Of a stretch of 23,904 bases of DNA, positions 7,015-14,487 are shown one piece after another; the first letter of the stretch is position 1, and every line of letters starts with the position of its first letter. This DNA comes from Sinorhizobium sp. (GTDB lineage: Bacteria; Pseudomonadota; Alphaproteobacteria; Rhizobiales; Rhizobiaceae): contig JAPSJG010000010.1 of NCBI GenBank assembly GCA_031178305.1, forward strand, positions 1 to 23,904, given 5' to 3'. The notes under the pieces were generated by a model. It saw only the letters and a program-made list of their open reading frames with translations, did not search any database and had not been told where the DNA came from. The translations under genes and the position numbers were made by a program.

Positions 7015-7884
7015 ATGGCGAAAGTCGCATTCCTCGGTCTCGGCGTCATGGGCTATCCAATGGCCGGTCATCTCAAGGTCCGCGGCGGACATGAGGTGAC
7101 GGTCTACAATCGCACCGCCGCAAAGGCGGAACGTTGGGCGGCCGAATTCGGCGGACGTGCGGCGGCAACCCCGGCCGAAGCGGCAAGGGGCCAGGATTTC
7201 GTATTCGCCTGCGTCGGCAATGACGACGATCTACGGTCGGTTACAACCGGGCCGAACGGCGCCTTCGAGACGATCGCAGCCGGCGTGGTCTTCATCGACA
7301 ACACGACCGCCTCCGCCGAAGTCGCCCGCGAGCTCTATGCCGCCGCCCGCGCCAAGGGCGCGCATTTCATCGACGCGCCGGTCTCAGGCGGCCAGGCGGG
7401 CGCCGACAGCGGCATGCTCACGGTGATGTGCGGCGGCGATGCCGACGTGTTCGAGAAGGCGAAGCCGGTCATCGAGGCCTATGCCCGCATGGTCGGACTG
7501 ATGGGCCCCGCGGGCGCCGGCCAACTCACCAAGATGATCAACCAGATCTGCATCGCCGGCCTGGTCCAGGGCCTCGCCGAAGGTATCCATTTCGGCAAGA
7601 AGGCGGGACTCGACATCGAGAAGGTGATCGAGGTCATTTCCAAGGGGGCGGCCGGCTCCTGGCAGATGGAGAACCGCTACAAGACCATGAATGCCGGCAA
7701 ATACGATTTCGGCTTCGCCGTCGACTGGATGCGCAAGGACCTCGACATCGTGCTCGCCGAAGCCCGGCGCAACGGCGCCAAGCTTCCCGTCACGGCCCTG
7801 GTCGACCAATTCTATGCGGAAGTGCAGGCGCTCGGCGGCAATCGCTGGGATACGTCATCCCTGCTTGCCCGTCTCGAAAAGTGA
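7015..7884 (+). CDS. NAD(P)-dependent beta-hydroxyacid dehydrogenase (3-hydroxyisobutyrate dehydrogenase family)
   Basis: The 289-residue protein is full length for the family that includes 3-hydroxyisobutyrate dehydrogenase, tartronate semialdehyde reductase and glyoxylate/succinic semialdehyde reductase. The Rossmann motif GLGVMG lies at 8-13, NRT at 32-34 follows strand 2, the substrate-binding signature DAPVSGGQAGADSG starts at 120, and the catalytic lysine is K173 in GAGQLTKMINQ. The all-alpha C-terminal domain includes KDLDIVL. The ATG at 7015 has GGAG 9 bases upstream. The exact substrate is not readable. The Arg after the second strand would favour NADP(H) in this family, which is only an inference. 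A truncated alkD-like frame follows directly, and a GhrA-like reductase is convergent. Confidence 0.87.
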   Translation: MAKVAFLGLGVMGYPMAGHLKVRGGHEVTVYNRTAAKAERWAAEFGGRAAATPAEAARGQDFVFACVGNDDDLRSVTTGPNGAFETIAAGVVFIDNTTASAEVARELYAAARAKGAHFIDAPVSGGQAGADSGMLTVMCGGDADVFEKAKPVIEAYARMVGLMGPAGAGQLTKMINQICIAGLVQGLAEGIHFGKKAGLDIEKVIEVISKGAAGSWQMENRYKTMNAGKYDFGFAVDWMRKDLDIVLAEARRNGAKLPVTALVDQFYAEVQALGGNRWDTSSLLARLEK

Positions 7885-7895
7885 CGCTCACGTCG

Positions 7896-7994
7896 ATGTC
7901 TTCGGCTGAGGAGATCATCGAACATCTGCGCGCCATCGGCTCCGAAGAGAACGTCGCCGCCATGGCACGCTTCGCGGTCGAAACCAGGCTCTAG
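7896..7994 (+). pseudogene. Remnant of a DNA alkylation repair (AlkD-like) gene, N-terminus only
   Basis: Translation from the ATG at 7896 gives 32 residues, beginning MSSAEEIIEHLRAIGSEEN and continuing VAAMARFAV, followed by an in-frame TAG. This closely resembles the N-terminal helix of AlkD-type HEAT-repeat glycosylases (PF08713), which are normally over 200 residues. Nothing recognisable of the family follows, because the convergent reductase gene ends only 9 bases later. I read this as a gene truncated by deletion. A GTG at 7883 overlapping the upstream stop would extend the frame by four residues. A genuine small protein cannot be excluded. Confidence 0.55.
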
Positions 7995-8003
7995 CCTCGC
8001 GCT

Positions 8004-8963
8004 TCAATAGCCGCGCGCCAGATCGATGGTCGCCGGGATGATGCCGGACGCCTGGTATGCCTGGATATTGGCTGCGACGATGCGAACCGCCGTGTCGCGG
8101 TCCGTCGGCGCCGAGATATGCGGCAGCACCGTCACCTTCGGATGGGACCAGAAGCGCGAGCTTTCCGGCAGCGGTTCCGTATCGAAGACGTCAAGCACGG
8201 CATGAGAGAGCCGTCCGGCATCGAGCGCATCGATCAGGTCTTCGGCAACGATCACGGGGCCGCGGGCGAAGTTGATGAGGCCAGCGCCCTCTTTCATCGA
8301 TGACAGGCGGCGCGCATCGATCAATCCCCTGGTCTCGCAGGTGAGCGGCACGAGACAGACGACGATGTCGCTTGCCACAAGCAGCGCTTGCAGTCCGTCG
8401 TCGCCGGAGAAGGTCTCCACACCGTCACACTGCCTTGGCGACCGGCTCCAGGCCTTGACGACAAAGCCCGCATCCTTCAGCCGACCGGCAGCCCTCATGC
8501 CGAGCGCACCAAGACCAAGCAAGCCGACCGTCATCCGTCCCGGGTGAACATAGGGACGCTGTTGCCAGACCGCCTTTTTCTGCTGCCGGAGATAAGCTGG
8601 CATATCGCGATGCAGATAGTAGGTCCAGGCCAGCACGGCCTCGGCCATAGTGCGGGCAAGCTCCGGATCAACCAGCCGGACGATCGGCGGAGCCTTCGGT
8701 CCGAGCTCGGCCACGAGCCGCTCGACGCCAGCCCACAGGCTTTGGATCCACACCAGGTTCGTCAGTTGCGCGACTTCCGTAGGGTCAGGATTGGCGACGA
8801 TGGCAATCTCGACTGCGGCCTTCTCGCGGCTCTGCAGATCGGCGAACTGGACGATTTTCTCGTTCGGAAGGTGGACCGACAACACATGCTGCCACTGGAC
8901 GGCAGATGCAACGTCCCGCGCAACGAGGGCAATAGGCGATTTCGTCATTGTTATTACCGTCAT
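8004..8963 (-). CDS. D-2-hydroxyacid dehydrogenase, glyoxylate/hydroxypyruvate reductase A type
   Basis: The 319-residue protein belongs to the D-isomer 2-hydroxyacid dehydrogenases, closest in look to the GhrA group. The nucleotide-binding motif GLGALG is at 150-155. The catalytic triad is R234 in NFARGP, E263 in DTEPLP and H282 in PHISAPT. Typical reactions are NAD(P)H-dependent reduction of glyoxylate or hydroxypyruvate, but the natural substrate is open. The ATG at 8963 overlaps the stop of the upstream VOC gene (ATGA), so the two are translationally coupled; another ATG at 8948 has no better ribosome-binding site. The pair is divergent from a LysR-type regulator, which probably controls it. 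Confidence 0.85.
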   Translation of the reverse strand: MTVITMTKSPIALVARDVASAVQWQHVLSVHLPNEKIVQFADLQSREKAAVEIAIVANPDPTEVAQLTNLVWIQSLWAGVERLVAELGPKAPPIVRLVDPELARTMAEAVLAWTYYLHRDMPAYLRQQKKAVWQQRPYVHPGRMTVGLLGLGALGMRAAGRLKDAGFVVKAWSRSPRQCDGVETFSGDDGLQALLVASDIVVCLVPLTCETRGLIDARRLSSMKEGAGLINFARGPVIVAEDLIDALDAGRLSHAVLDVFDTEPLPESSRFWSHPKVTVLPHISAPTDRDTAVRIVAANIQAYQASGIIPATIDLARGY

Positions 8964-9373
8964 GCCGCGAAGACGGAATTGAAGTCCTTGAAGCCCTTCA
9001 CCTCGATCGGATTGCCGCTCGGATCGAAGAAGAACATTGTGCGTTGCTCGCCCGGCTGCCCTTCAAAGCGGATGACCGGGGGAATGTCGAAGGGGACACC
9101 CGCAGCTTCGAGGCGCCCGGCCAGCTCCATCCAGTCTTCCAGCGGCAGTACGACGCCAAGATGCGGCATCATCACCATGTGATCGCCGACCTTACCGGTG
9201 CGGGTCACCTCGAACGGCTTGCCGAGGTGAAGGGAAATCTGGTGACCGAAGAAGTCGAAGTCCACCCACGTGTCCGTGCTGCGTCCCTCGCGGCAGCCGA
9301 GCACCCCGCCGTAGAAGCGGCGAGCGGCATCGAGGTCGGTGACGTGGTAGGCGAGATGAAACAAAGAGCGCAT
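8960..9373 (-). CDS. VOC-superfamily (glyoxalase/dioxygenase fold) protein
   Basis: The 137-residue protein shows two beta-alpha-beta-beta-beta modules of the vicinal-oxygen-chelate fold: FHLAYHVTDLDAARRFYGGVLGC at the N-terminus and MFFFDPSGNPIEVKGF near the C-terminus. Candidate metal ligands are H7/H10 in the first strand, H56 or H71 in the middle (HMVMMPHLG) and E128 in NPIEVK. Such proteins act as metal-dependent isomerases, dioxygenases or dehalogenases; the reaction here is not known. AAGGACC lies upstream of the ATG at 9373. The stop overlaps the start of the GhrA-like gene, so the two may catalyse sequential steps on a hydroxy- or keto-acid. Confidence 0.82.
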   Translation of the reverse strand: MRSLFHLAYHVTDLDAARRFYGGVLGCREGRSTDTWVDFDFFGHQISLHLGKPFEVTRTGKVGDHMVMMPHLGVVLPLEDWMELAGRLEAAGVPFDIPPVIRFEGQPGEQRTMFFFDPSGNPIEVKGFKDFNSVFAA

Positions 9374-9426
9374 CAGAAGGTCCTTTCCTGTGACGGGCGG
9401 AAACTAGGACTTGGCGAGAAAAAGGA

Positions 9427-9465
9427 AAAACATATAATAGTTTTACTGAGCGATAGGTTTTCTAT
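9427..9465. promoter_or_regulatory. Candidate LysR operator/promoter region in the divergent VOC-LysR gap
   Basis: The 91-base gap is AT-rich compared with its flanks. It holds a palindrome ATAG-GTTTT-CTAT (9453-9465) and an AAAAC/GTTTT inverted repeat (9427-9431 with 9440-9444). On the minus strand a good -10 TATTAT (9434-9439) has no matching -35; the palindrome occupies that position instead. This is what an activator-dependent promoter controlled by the adjacent LysR regulator would look like. It is an inference from layout. Confidence 0.4.
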
Positions 9466-10331
9466 TGGATATCCGTTTTCTTCAAAGCCTCGTCTCCGTC
9501 ATCGAAACGGGGTCGATCACCGCCGCCGCTCGGCGCGACAAGCTGACCCCCGCCGCCGTCAGCCAACGCGTCCAGGCGCTCGAACGCAGTCTCGGAAGCA
9601 CCCTGCTGACACGGGGAGCTCATTCGGTCGTGCCCACGGAAGCCTGCCTGCATCTGCTTCCGCGCATCCGCCTGCTCATTCGCGAGGCGGCCCAGCTCAA
9701 GGACGATCTAGACGGCCGGCCGCTCTCGGGAGAGATTAGAATAGGCGCCATTTCCACCGCTATGACGGGCCTCATTCCCGAGGTGCTTCACGAAACTGCC
9801 CGTGTCGCGCCTGGACTGAAACTGCGGCTCGTGCCCGGCTCGTCATCATTCCTCTACGAACAATTGCTGCACGGGCATCTTGATGCGGCCCTGCTGGTGC
9901 ACCCGCCCTTCCCAGTGCCCAAGACACTCCACGCGCTTCTGATCCGCCGCGAGCCGCTGATGCTGATGTCGCTCGATCCGGTCGGGGCTGGAGAAATCCG
10001 ACAGCACATAGAGGCGCGTCCGTTGATACGCTACGATCCACTATCCTGGGGCGGGCGCCTGGCCACCAGCTACTTGGAGAAGGCAGGCCTCCTCCCGGAA
10101 GTGCTCTGCGACATGGACGCGCTCGAAACGATCGCAATCCTCGTGGCGCGCGGACTTGGCAATTCTCTCGTGCCGGCATGGCAGGGCCTGAACCCAATCG
10201 GCATCCACCTCACGCCGCCCCCCGACGCGGATGCCTTCGAGCGGCAGATCACCTTTCTCCACCCCGCCGTCCCGAGCCGACCCCAAGGCCTGGCCCTTTT
10301 GTCCGACATCCTGATGCGTCACCGAACATAG
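9465..10331 (+). CDS. LysR-family transcriptional regulator
   Basis: The 288-residue product has the LysR N-terminal winged helix-turn-helix (FLQSLVSVIETGSITAAARR, then LTPAAVSQRVQALERSLGSTLLTR) and an effector-binding domain starting near residue 86 (GEIRIGAISTAMTGLIPEVL). The likely start is a TTG at 9465, as is common for autoregulated LysR genes, since the HTH needs this exact N-terminus. It is divergent from the VOC/GhrA-like pair with a 91-base gap, the classic layout of a LysR regulator with its target. The inducer is probably a substrate of those enzymes. There is no clear co-transcribed gene downstream. Confidence 0.87.
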   Translation: MDIRFLQSLVSVIETGSITAAARRDKLTPAAVSQRVQALERSLGSTLLTRGAHSVVPTEACLHLLPRIRLLIREAAQLKDDLDGRPLSGEIRIGAISTAMTGLIPEVLHETARVAPGLKLRLVPGSSSFLYEQLLHGHLDAALLVHPPFPVPKTLHALLIRREPLMLMSLDPVGAGEIRQHIEARPLIRYDPLSWGGRLATSYLEKAGLLPEVLCDMDALETIAILVARGLGNSLVPAWQGLNPIGIHLTPPPDADAFERQITFLHPAVPSRPQGLALLSDILMRHRT

Positions 10332-10649
10332 CCGCGCGCAGCCCAATATTAAGGCAACCGCGTCCACGGCTGCACGTCGAGCACGCAGAACGCCGGAGAA
10401 GATGCACAATGAACACGCCGGTCACTGCGGAACAGGACATTCGCCCTAACGCTTGCCGAAAGGCTGGCCGCAAGCAAGGATCGCAAGGATCGGAAAGGAT
10501 GCCGTCCAAATCGGGCGCGCGGAAATGAAGCATATCGGGCGCGTACAACCGAGCGATGGCGCACCTACCCCCTCGGGCCTGCCTTTGCCCACAGGTCCAA
10601 ATCATCGCAATACTGGCAGAACCTGCGCAGCACCTGAATTTCGACAGAC
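10332..10649. other. 318-base region without a convincing gene
   Basis: This gap follows the LysR gene and precedes the end of the Lrp-type gene. It has no repeat of the mosaic family. One 39-codon frame with a ribosome-binding site is listed separately. Another frame covering about 10440-10635 is open but has no recognisable protein. It may be decayed coding sequence. Confidence 0.5.
10409..10528 (+). CDS. Possible small basic protein (39 residues)
   Basis: An ATG at 10409 has GGAGAAG about 8 bases upstream and encodes 39 residues, strongly basic in the second half (KAGRKQGSQGSERMPSKSGARK is its C-terminal character: many Lys, Arg, Ser and Gly). No family is recognised. The composition looks like random high-GC translation, and only the ribosome-binding site supports it. 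Confidence 0.18.
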   Translation: MNTPVTAEQDIRPNACRKAGRKQGSQGSERMPSKSGARK

Positions 10650-11138
10650 CTACTCCTCGCCCGATTTCGCCTGATCGATGGCCATGTAGTCGAGCGGCAA
10701 CTGGGTCGTGTACTTGATCTGCTCCATGGCAAAAGCGGAGGAAACGTCGCGGATCTCGATCTTGGCGATCAGCCGCTTGTAGAAGGCGTCATAGGCGGCG
10801 ATATCCGGAACGACCACGCGCAGCAGATAGTCGACGTCGCCGCTCATCCGGTAGAACTCCACCACTTCCGGGAAGTCGGCGACGACCTCGGAAAAGCGGC
10901 GCAGCCATTCCATCGAGTGGGCGTTGGTGCGGATCGAGACGAACACCGTCACCTTGGTGTTGACCTTCACCGGGTCGAGAAGCGCTACACGGCGGCGGAT
11001 GACGCCATCCTCTTCCATCTTCTGGATGCGCCGCCAGCAAGGCGTCGTCGAAAGCCCGACCTTCTTGGCAAGGTCGGCCACGGCCAAAGTCGAATCTTCC
11101 TGCAAAAGGCGCAGGATTTTACGGTCCAGGCGATCCAT
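10650..11138 (-). CDS. Lrp/AsnC-family transcriptional regulator
   Basis: The 162-residue protein has the standard layout: an N-terminal helix-turn-helix (LDRKILRLLQEDSTLAVADL, then AKKVGLSTTPCWRRIQKMEEDGVI) and a C-terminal RAM ligand-binding/oligomerisation domain with VVEFYRMSGDVDYLLRVVV, the usual effector-pocket segment. The ATG at 11138 has GAGAGG upstream and an AT-rich leader with a CTATAG element (11166-11171). The STTPCWRR recognition helix is characteristic of the Lrp subgroup that responds to branched-chain or other amino acids. Targets are not obvious from neighbours: the genes upstream on the same strand encode DNA-acting enzymes, and none downstream is codirectional. Confidence 0.87.
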   Translation of the reverse strand: MDRLDRKILRLLQEDSTLAVADLAKKVGLSTTPCWRRIQKMEEDGVIRRRVALLDPVKVNTKVTVFVSIRTNAHSMEWLRRFSEVVADFPEVVEFYRMSGDVDYLLRVVVPDIAAYDAFYKRLIAKIEIRDVSSAFAMEQIKYTTQLPLDYMAIDQAKSGEE

Positions 11139-11202
11139 GGAAAATCCTCTCGAATATTTTTCCTTCTATAGCGCGGAATTCGTGAAGATAAAGAAAATTG
11201 TT

Positions 11203-11841
11203 TCAGGCGAGCAGTGTCTTTACCCGATCGCGCAGGACGGGCAGCAAGTCCGCTTCAAACCACGGGTTCCTCCGCAGCCAGCCCGTGTTGCGCCAACTGG
11301 GATGCGGCAGGGGCAACACGGCCGTGCCGCTGTTGCGTTTTAGATAGCGCTGCCAGTTGCGGACTGTTTCGGTCATGGATTTCGGACAGTCCGGTCCCAG
11401 ATGCCAGCGCTGAGCATAATGGCCGACCGCGAGCACCAGTTCGATCTGCGGCATGGCATCCATCACGCGTTGGCGCCATAGGGGCGCACATTCTGCCCTC
11501 GGCGGCAGGTCGCTGCCGTGACTGTCATAGCCCGGAAAACAGAAGCCCATCGGAACGATCGCGAAGTTCTGCGGATCGTAGAAGGCGGCGCGACCGACGG
11601 CGAGCCATTGGCGCAGCCGGTCGCCGGAAGCATCGTTGAAGGGAAGTCCGCTCTCATGCACACGCAGGCCGGGCGCCTGGCCGGCGATGAGGATGCGCGC
11701 GGAGACCGAAAGCACAGCCACTGGACGAGGCTCATGCGGCAACCGATGCTCGACGCCCCGCGCCGGAGCTTCCCGACAGACGCGGCAAGCAGCGATGGCC
11801 GCGCGCAGTATCTGCAGCCGGTCCTCAGCCCTATCCGTCAC
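11203..11841 (-). CDS. Uracil-DNA glycosylase family protein
   Basis: The product is 212 residues from a GTG at 11841, which has AAAGGA 6 bases upstream; an ATG at 11874 would overlap the nuclease gene by 44 bases and lacks such spacing. An N-terminal CRVCRE motif (two cysteines) is followed by the core strand ILIAGQAPGLRVHESGLPF, which corresponds to the uracil-recognition/water-activating loop of the superfamily (PF03167), and later LPHPSWRN, which matches the DNA-inserting HPS loop. It probably excises uracil or a related base, though many members of this rhizobial subgroup are untested. It overlaps the end of the SNase-type gene by 11 bases and is likely cotranscribed with it. Confidence 0.75.
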   Translation of the reverse strand: MTDRAEDRLQILRAAIAACRVCREAPARGVEHRLPHEPRPVAVLSVSARILIAGQAPGLRVHESGLPFNDASGDRLRQWLAVGRAAFYDPQNFAIVPMGFCFPGYDSHGSDLPPRAECAPLWRQRVMDAMPQIELVLAVGHYAQRWHLGPDCPKSMTETVRNWQRYLKRNSGTAVLPLPHPSWRNTGWLRRNPWFEADLLPVLRDRVKTLLA

Positions 11842-12550
11842 CAAGGATCCTTTCGGCCACTGAACGGACTTCATCCTTTATCCATTGGACGATCAGTTCC
11901 AGCCAGTCGCTAGCCCGATGCGGCATCTCATCCGGCTCGCCCTTCGACCGGCGCCATTCCTGCGGCCGGACAAAATCCCCGGCCCACAGTCCTGCGCGGC
12001 GCTCGCGAGCTTCCTCTTCCTCGCTACCGTAAAGACCGTAGCTGACGGCAAGCCCCGAGAGAACCATTTCGCGGCCGATGTCGCGCCCACCGGTTTCGCA
12101 GATGCCGAGCTCACGACCATACCGGTCGCGTCCATGGAGGCGGCAACGCGTCGTCTCCTCCTCCACCAGCGATGCCAGTCGCCGGCGCGCCACGGAGCCG
12201 CAGTCCCAGACGTTTTCCCCGCGTCGGCAGGTCTGACCGATCTCCGGCGCGTCGATGCCTTCGATCCGCACGCGCCGGCCACCAAGCCGCAGGCTGTCGC
12301 CGTCGCTCGCCATGGCCGCGCCATGCAATTCGCCGGTGACGGGCTTCTCCGGCGGCGGCAGCTTCGAAGCGACATAGGCGCCGATGCTCAGCACGAGGAG
12401 GAACACCCATCCGCCGACCAGGCTGCCGCGCCCTTCGGAGGGCCGGCGCCTCCCCGGGAACCGATTCGCCGGGCGACCGAAATGGAAGCGCCGGCGGCGG
12501 AACGGCTTCGCGCCGTCGACGTACCGAAACTTGCTGCGCCCCCACCTCAA
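11831..12550 (-). CDS. Membrane-anchored staphylococcal-nuclease-family (thermonuclease) protein
   Basis: The 239-residue product starts with a very Arg-rich cytoplasmic tail, has one membrane helix at about residues 45-62 (VGGWVFLLVLSIGAYVA) and then an SNase domain (PF00565) facing the periplasm. Motifs are DGDSL (83-87), RIEGIDAPE (95-103) and DRYGR (142-146). These match the catalytic Arg and Glu (R95, E103) and second Arg (R146) and the calcium-binding Asp of the fold, so an active Ca-dependent nuclease is likely. The start is a TTG at 12550 with GAGGGGG 7 bases upstream. The C-terminal tail after GLWAG is longer than the domain needs. Confidence 0.8.
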   Translation of the reverse strand: MRWGRSKFRYVDGAKPFRRRRFHFGRPANRFPGRRRPSEGRGSLVGGWVFLLVLSIGAYVASKLPPPEKPVTGELHGAAMASDGDSLRLGGRRVRIEGIDAPEIGQTCRRGENVWDCGSVARRRLASLVEEETTRCRLHGRDRYGRELGICETGGRDIGREMVLSGLAVSYGLYGSEEEEARERRAGLWAGDFVRPQEWRRSKGEPDEMPHRASDWLELIVQWIKDEVRSVAERILGDG

Positions 12551-12593
12551 GCAAACACCCCCTCAATCACCCTGCAGCATAGCTACACCTCGG

Positions 12594-12636
12594 CCCGCCG
12601 CCTTTGCGCGTCTGATTAAGACGCGCGGCGCGGTAG
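12594..12636 (+). repeat. RIME-type palindromic repeat, copy D
   Basis: GCGCGTCT (12606-12613) pairs with AGACGCGC (12619-12626) around GATTA, one base longer in the loop than copies B and C. The outer arms CCGCC and GGCGCGG differ from ACAGCG/CGCTGT in copy B. It lies in the gap between the divergent nuclease and histidine kinase genes. Confidence 0.75.
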
Positions 12637-12748
12637 GCGGCATAAACGCAATCACGCCACAATGGTTTTCGAATCCTTCATGGCGGGCAGCAACTTCTTA
12701 AGGATTGCATCCTAGACTGCAAGCCGAACCAAATCCTCGAACCTGAGC

Positions 12749-14284
12749 ATGAACATCGCCGTCAGTACCTCGACCGATAAGATCATCGTCGACAAGTCGC
12801 GCAGCCATCGAAACAAGTCTGTTTCGAAGACTGTCCGCGCGACACGGCAGCGGCTGCAAACCGGCTCCTCGGCCCCCTCCGGTTTCGAGCGAGAAATGCT
12901 CCTTCTACACATCGACTCCGTCCTCAACGGGGCGATCGCGCTTCCCATCCTCATCGTCCTGACCGCTGCCGCCGGCGTCTATCTTTCCGGCGACGGGAGC
13001 TTTCTCGCCTGGGCTTTGATGGCGCTCTCGGCTCATGCGGTGACCGTCTTTATGGCACGCAAGGCAAAGCGCGAGAACTTCGGGACGGAGAAGGTCTCGA
13101 TCTGGCGCCACCGCTTCCTCGCCGGCCAGGTTTTGATGGGGCTCTGCTGGGTCATTTTCGCAATTCGGGAATGCGACAGCTGCGGCGAAATCGGCTTCGC
13201 CCTCTTCGAAGGTACGGGACTTTTCATCGCGCTCGCGGTGACGGCGATGGGCACGTTCCTGCTGCGCAATGCCTTGCTCTGTACGTTCGCGCCCGTAATC
13301 GCCGCCCTCGGCTTTAGCTCGCTCACGGGCGGCAACCCCGTCCATGTCGGGCTGACGGGCATGCTGTCGCTCTCGCTCGCCTTTCTCATCCTCATGACCG
13401 GCCGCATGAACCGCGCCAATGTTCATATCCTGTCGGTCCAGTCGGAAAAGGATGACCTCATCGCCGAATTGGAGGTCGCCAAGTCAATGTCGGACGAGGC
13501 ACGCCGGCGGGCGGAGGAGGCGAACCTCGCCAAGTCGCGGTTCCTCGCCTCGATGTCGCACGAGCTGCGCACGCCGCTGAATGCGATTCTCGGCTTCTCC
13601 GAGGTCATGTCGACGGAGGTGCTCGGCCCACTCAACAATCCGACATACAAGGAATATACTATCGACATTCATCGCTCCGGCGAACACCTCTTGAACCTCA
13701 TCAACGAAATCCTCGACCTCTCGCGGATCGAGGCGGGGAAATACGAGCTCAGCGAAGAGGCGGTGAACCTCGCCGAGATCGCCGAGGACTGCATCGGCAT
13801 GGTGCAGCTTCGCGCCCGCGGCAAGACCATCACGATCAACGAGCAGTTCGAGCAGGCGATGCCGGCGGTCTGGGTCGACGAGAAGGCGATGCGGCAGGTG
13901 ACGCTGAACCTGCTTTCGAACGCAGTGAAGTTCACGCCCGCCGGCGGCGAGATCACCGTCAAATGCGGCTGGACCGCCGGCGGCGGCCAGTACATCTCCA
14001 TCAAGGACAACGGGCCCGGCATTCCCGAAGAAGAAATCCCCGTTGTGCTTTCGGCCTTCGGTCAGGGCTCGATCGCGATCAAGAGCGCCGAACAGGGCAC
14101 CGGCCTCGGTCTTCCGATCGTTCAGGCGATCCTCGCCAAGCACAACGGCCAGTTCATTCTGCGCTCGAAGCTGCGCGAGGGCACCGAGGCGATCGCTATC
14201 CTGCCGCCGCGCCGCGTGCTGCAGAGCCTGCCGCCGGTCGAGGACGTCCCCTCGCCTGCCCGCCGGCGCAAGAGTTTTGCTTGA
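12749..14284 (+). CDS. Orphan six-TM sensor histidine kinase, PleC/DivJ/PdhS-like
   Basis: The 511-residue protein has six predicted membrane helices (about residues 61-80, 85-102, 122-139, 154-172, 176-192, 200-217), a coiled coil at 232-262 and a kinase core. The phosphoacceptor is H271 in SHELRTPLNAI. The N-box has N391, the G1 box is DNGPGIP (420-426) and the G2 box is GTGLGLP (450-456). The DHp helix ILGFSEVMSTEVLGPLNN with SGEHLLNLINEILDLSRIEAG is the signature shared by PleC, DivJ and PdhS kinases that act on DivK/PleD in cell-cycle control; this assignment is by resemblance only. No response regulator is adjacent. The ATG at 12749 has a weak ribosome-binding site, so the exact start is uncertain. 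Confidence 0.83.
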   Translation: MNIAVSTSTDKIIVDKSRSHRNKSVSKTVRATRQRLQTGSSAPSGFEREMLLLHIDSVLNGAIALPILIVLTAAAGVYLSGDGSFLAWALMALSAHAVTVFMARKAKRENFGTEKVSIWRHRFLAGQVLMGLCWVIFAIRECDSCGEIGFALFEGTGLFIALAVTAMGTFLLRNALLCTFAPVIAALGFSSLTGGNPVHVGLTGMLSLSLAFLILMTGRMNRANVHILSVQSEKDDLIAELEVAKSMSDEARRRAEEANLAKSRFLASMSHELRTPLNAILGFSEVMSTEVLGPLNNPTYKEYTIDIHRSGEHLLNLINEILDLSRIEAGKYELSEEAVNLAEIAEDCIGMVQLRARGKTITINEQFEQAMPAVWVDEKAMRQVTLNLLSNAVKFTPAGGEITVKCGWTAGGGQYISIKDNGPGIPEEEIPVVLSAFGQGSIAIKSAEQGTGLGLPIVQAILAKHNGQFILRSKLREGTEAIAILPPRRVLQSLPPVEDVPSPARRRKSFA

Positions 14285-14304
14285 GTGATGGCGTAGCCTA
14301 GCTG

Positions 14305-14348
14305 ACCCCTCTGGCCTGCCGGCCATCTCCCCCACAAGGGGGGAGAAT
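14305..14348. repeat. Double-hairpin GC-rich intergenic repeat
   Basis: TGGCC-TGCC-GGCCA (14312-14325) is followed directly by TCTCCCCC (14326-14333) pairing with GGGGGAGA (14339-14346). The sequence resembles a separate class of short repeats common between genes in Rhizobiales. It lies 20 bases after the kinase stop and could end or stabilise that transcript. Confidence 0.55.
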
Positions 14349-14487
14349 AGACGTGGCACCGTCTGCGCCACCAGCGGAGCGTTCCGCTTGCAGGAGCGTT
14401 TCGGTCAAACCGTGGTGCAAGCCGCTTGTAGGCCGGCAAGTCACAGGGGGTTGCAGCGTCCACATCCCCCGATGCGTACCATTAGCG

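Noticed and set aside
8388..9182. 264-codon open frame on the plus strand across the GhrA-like and VOC genes
   Set aside because: It runs antisense to two overlapping well-supported genes and shows no family resemblance.
13484..14371. 295-codon open frame on the minus strand across the histidine kinase
   Set aside because: It is the shadow of the kinase core; product composition is typical of antisense translation and it has no start signals.
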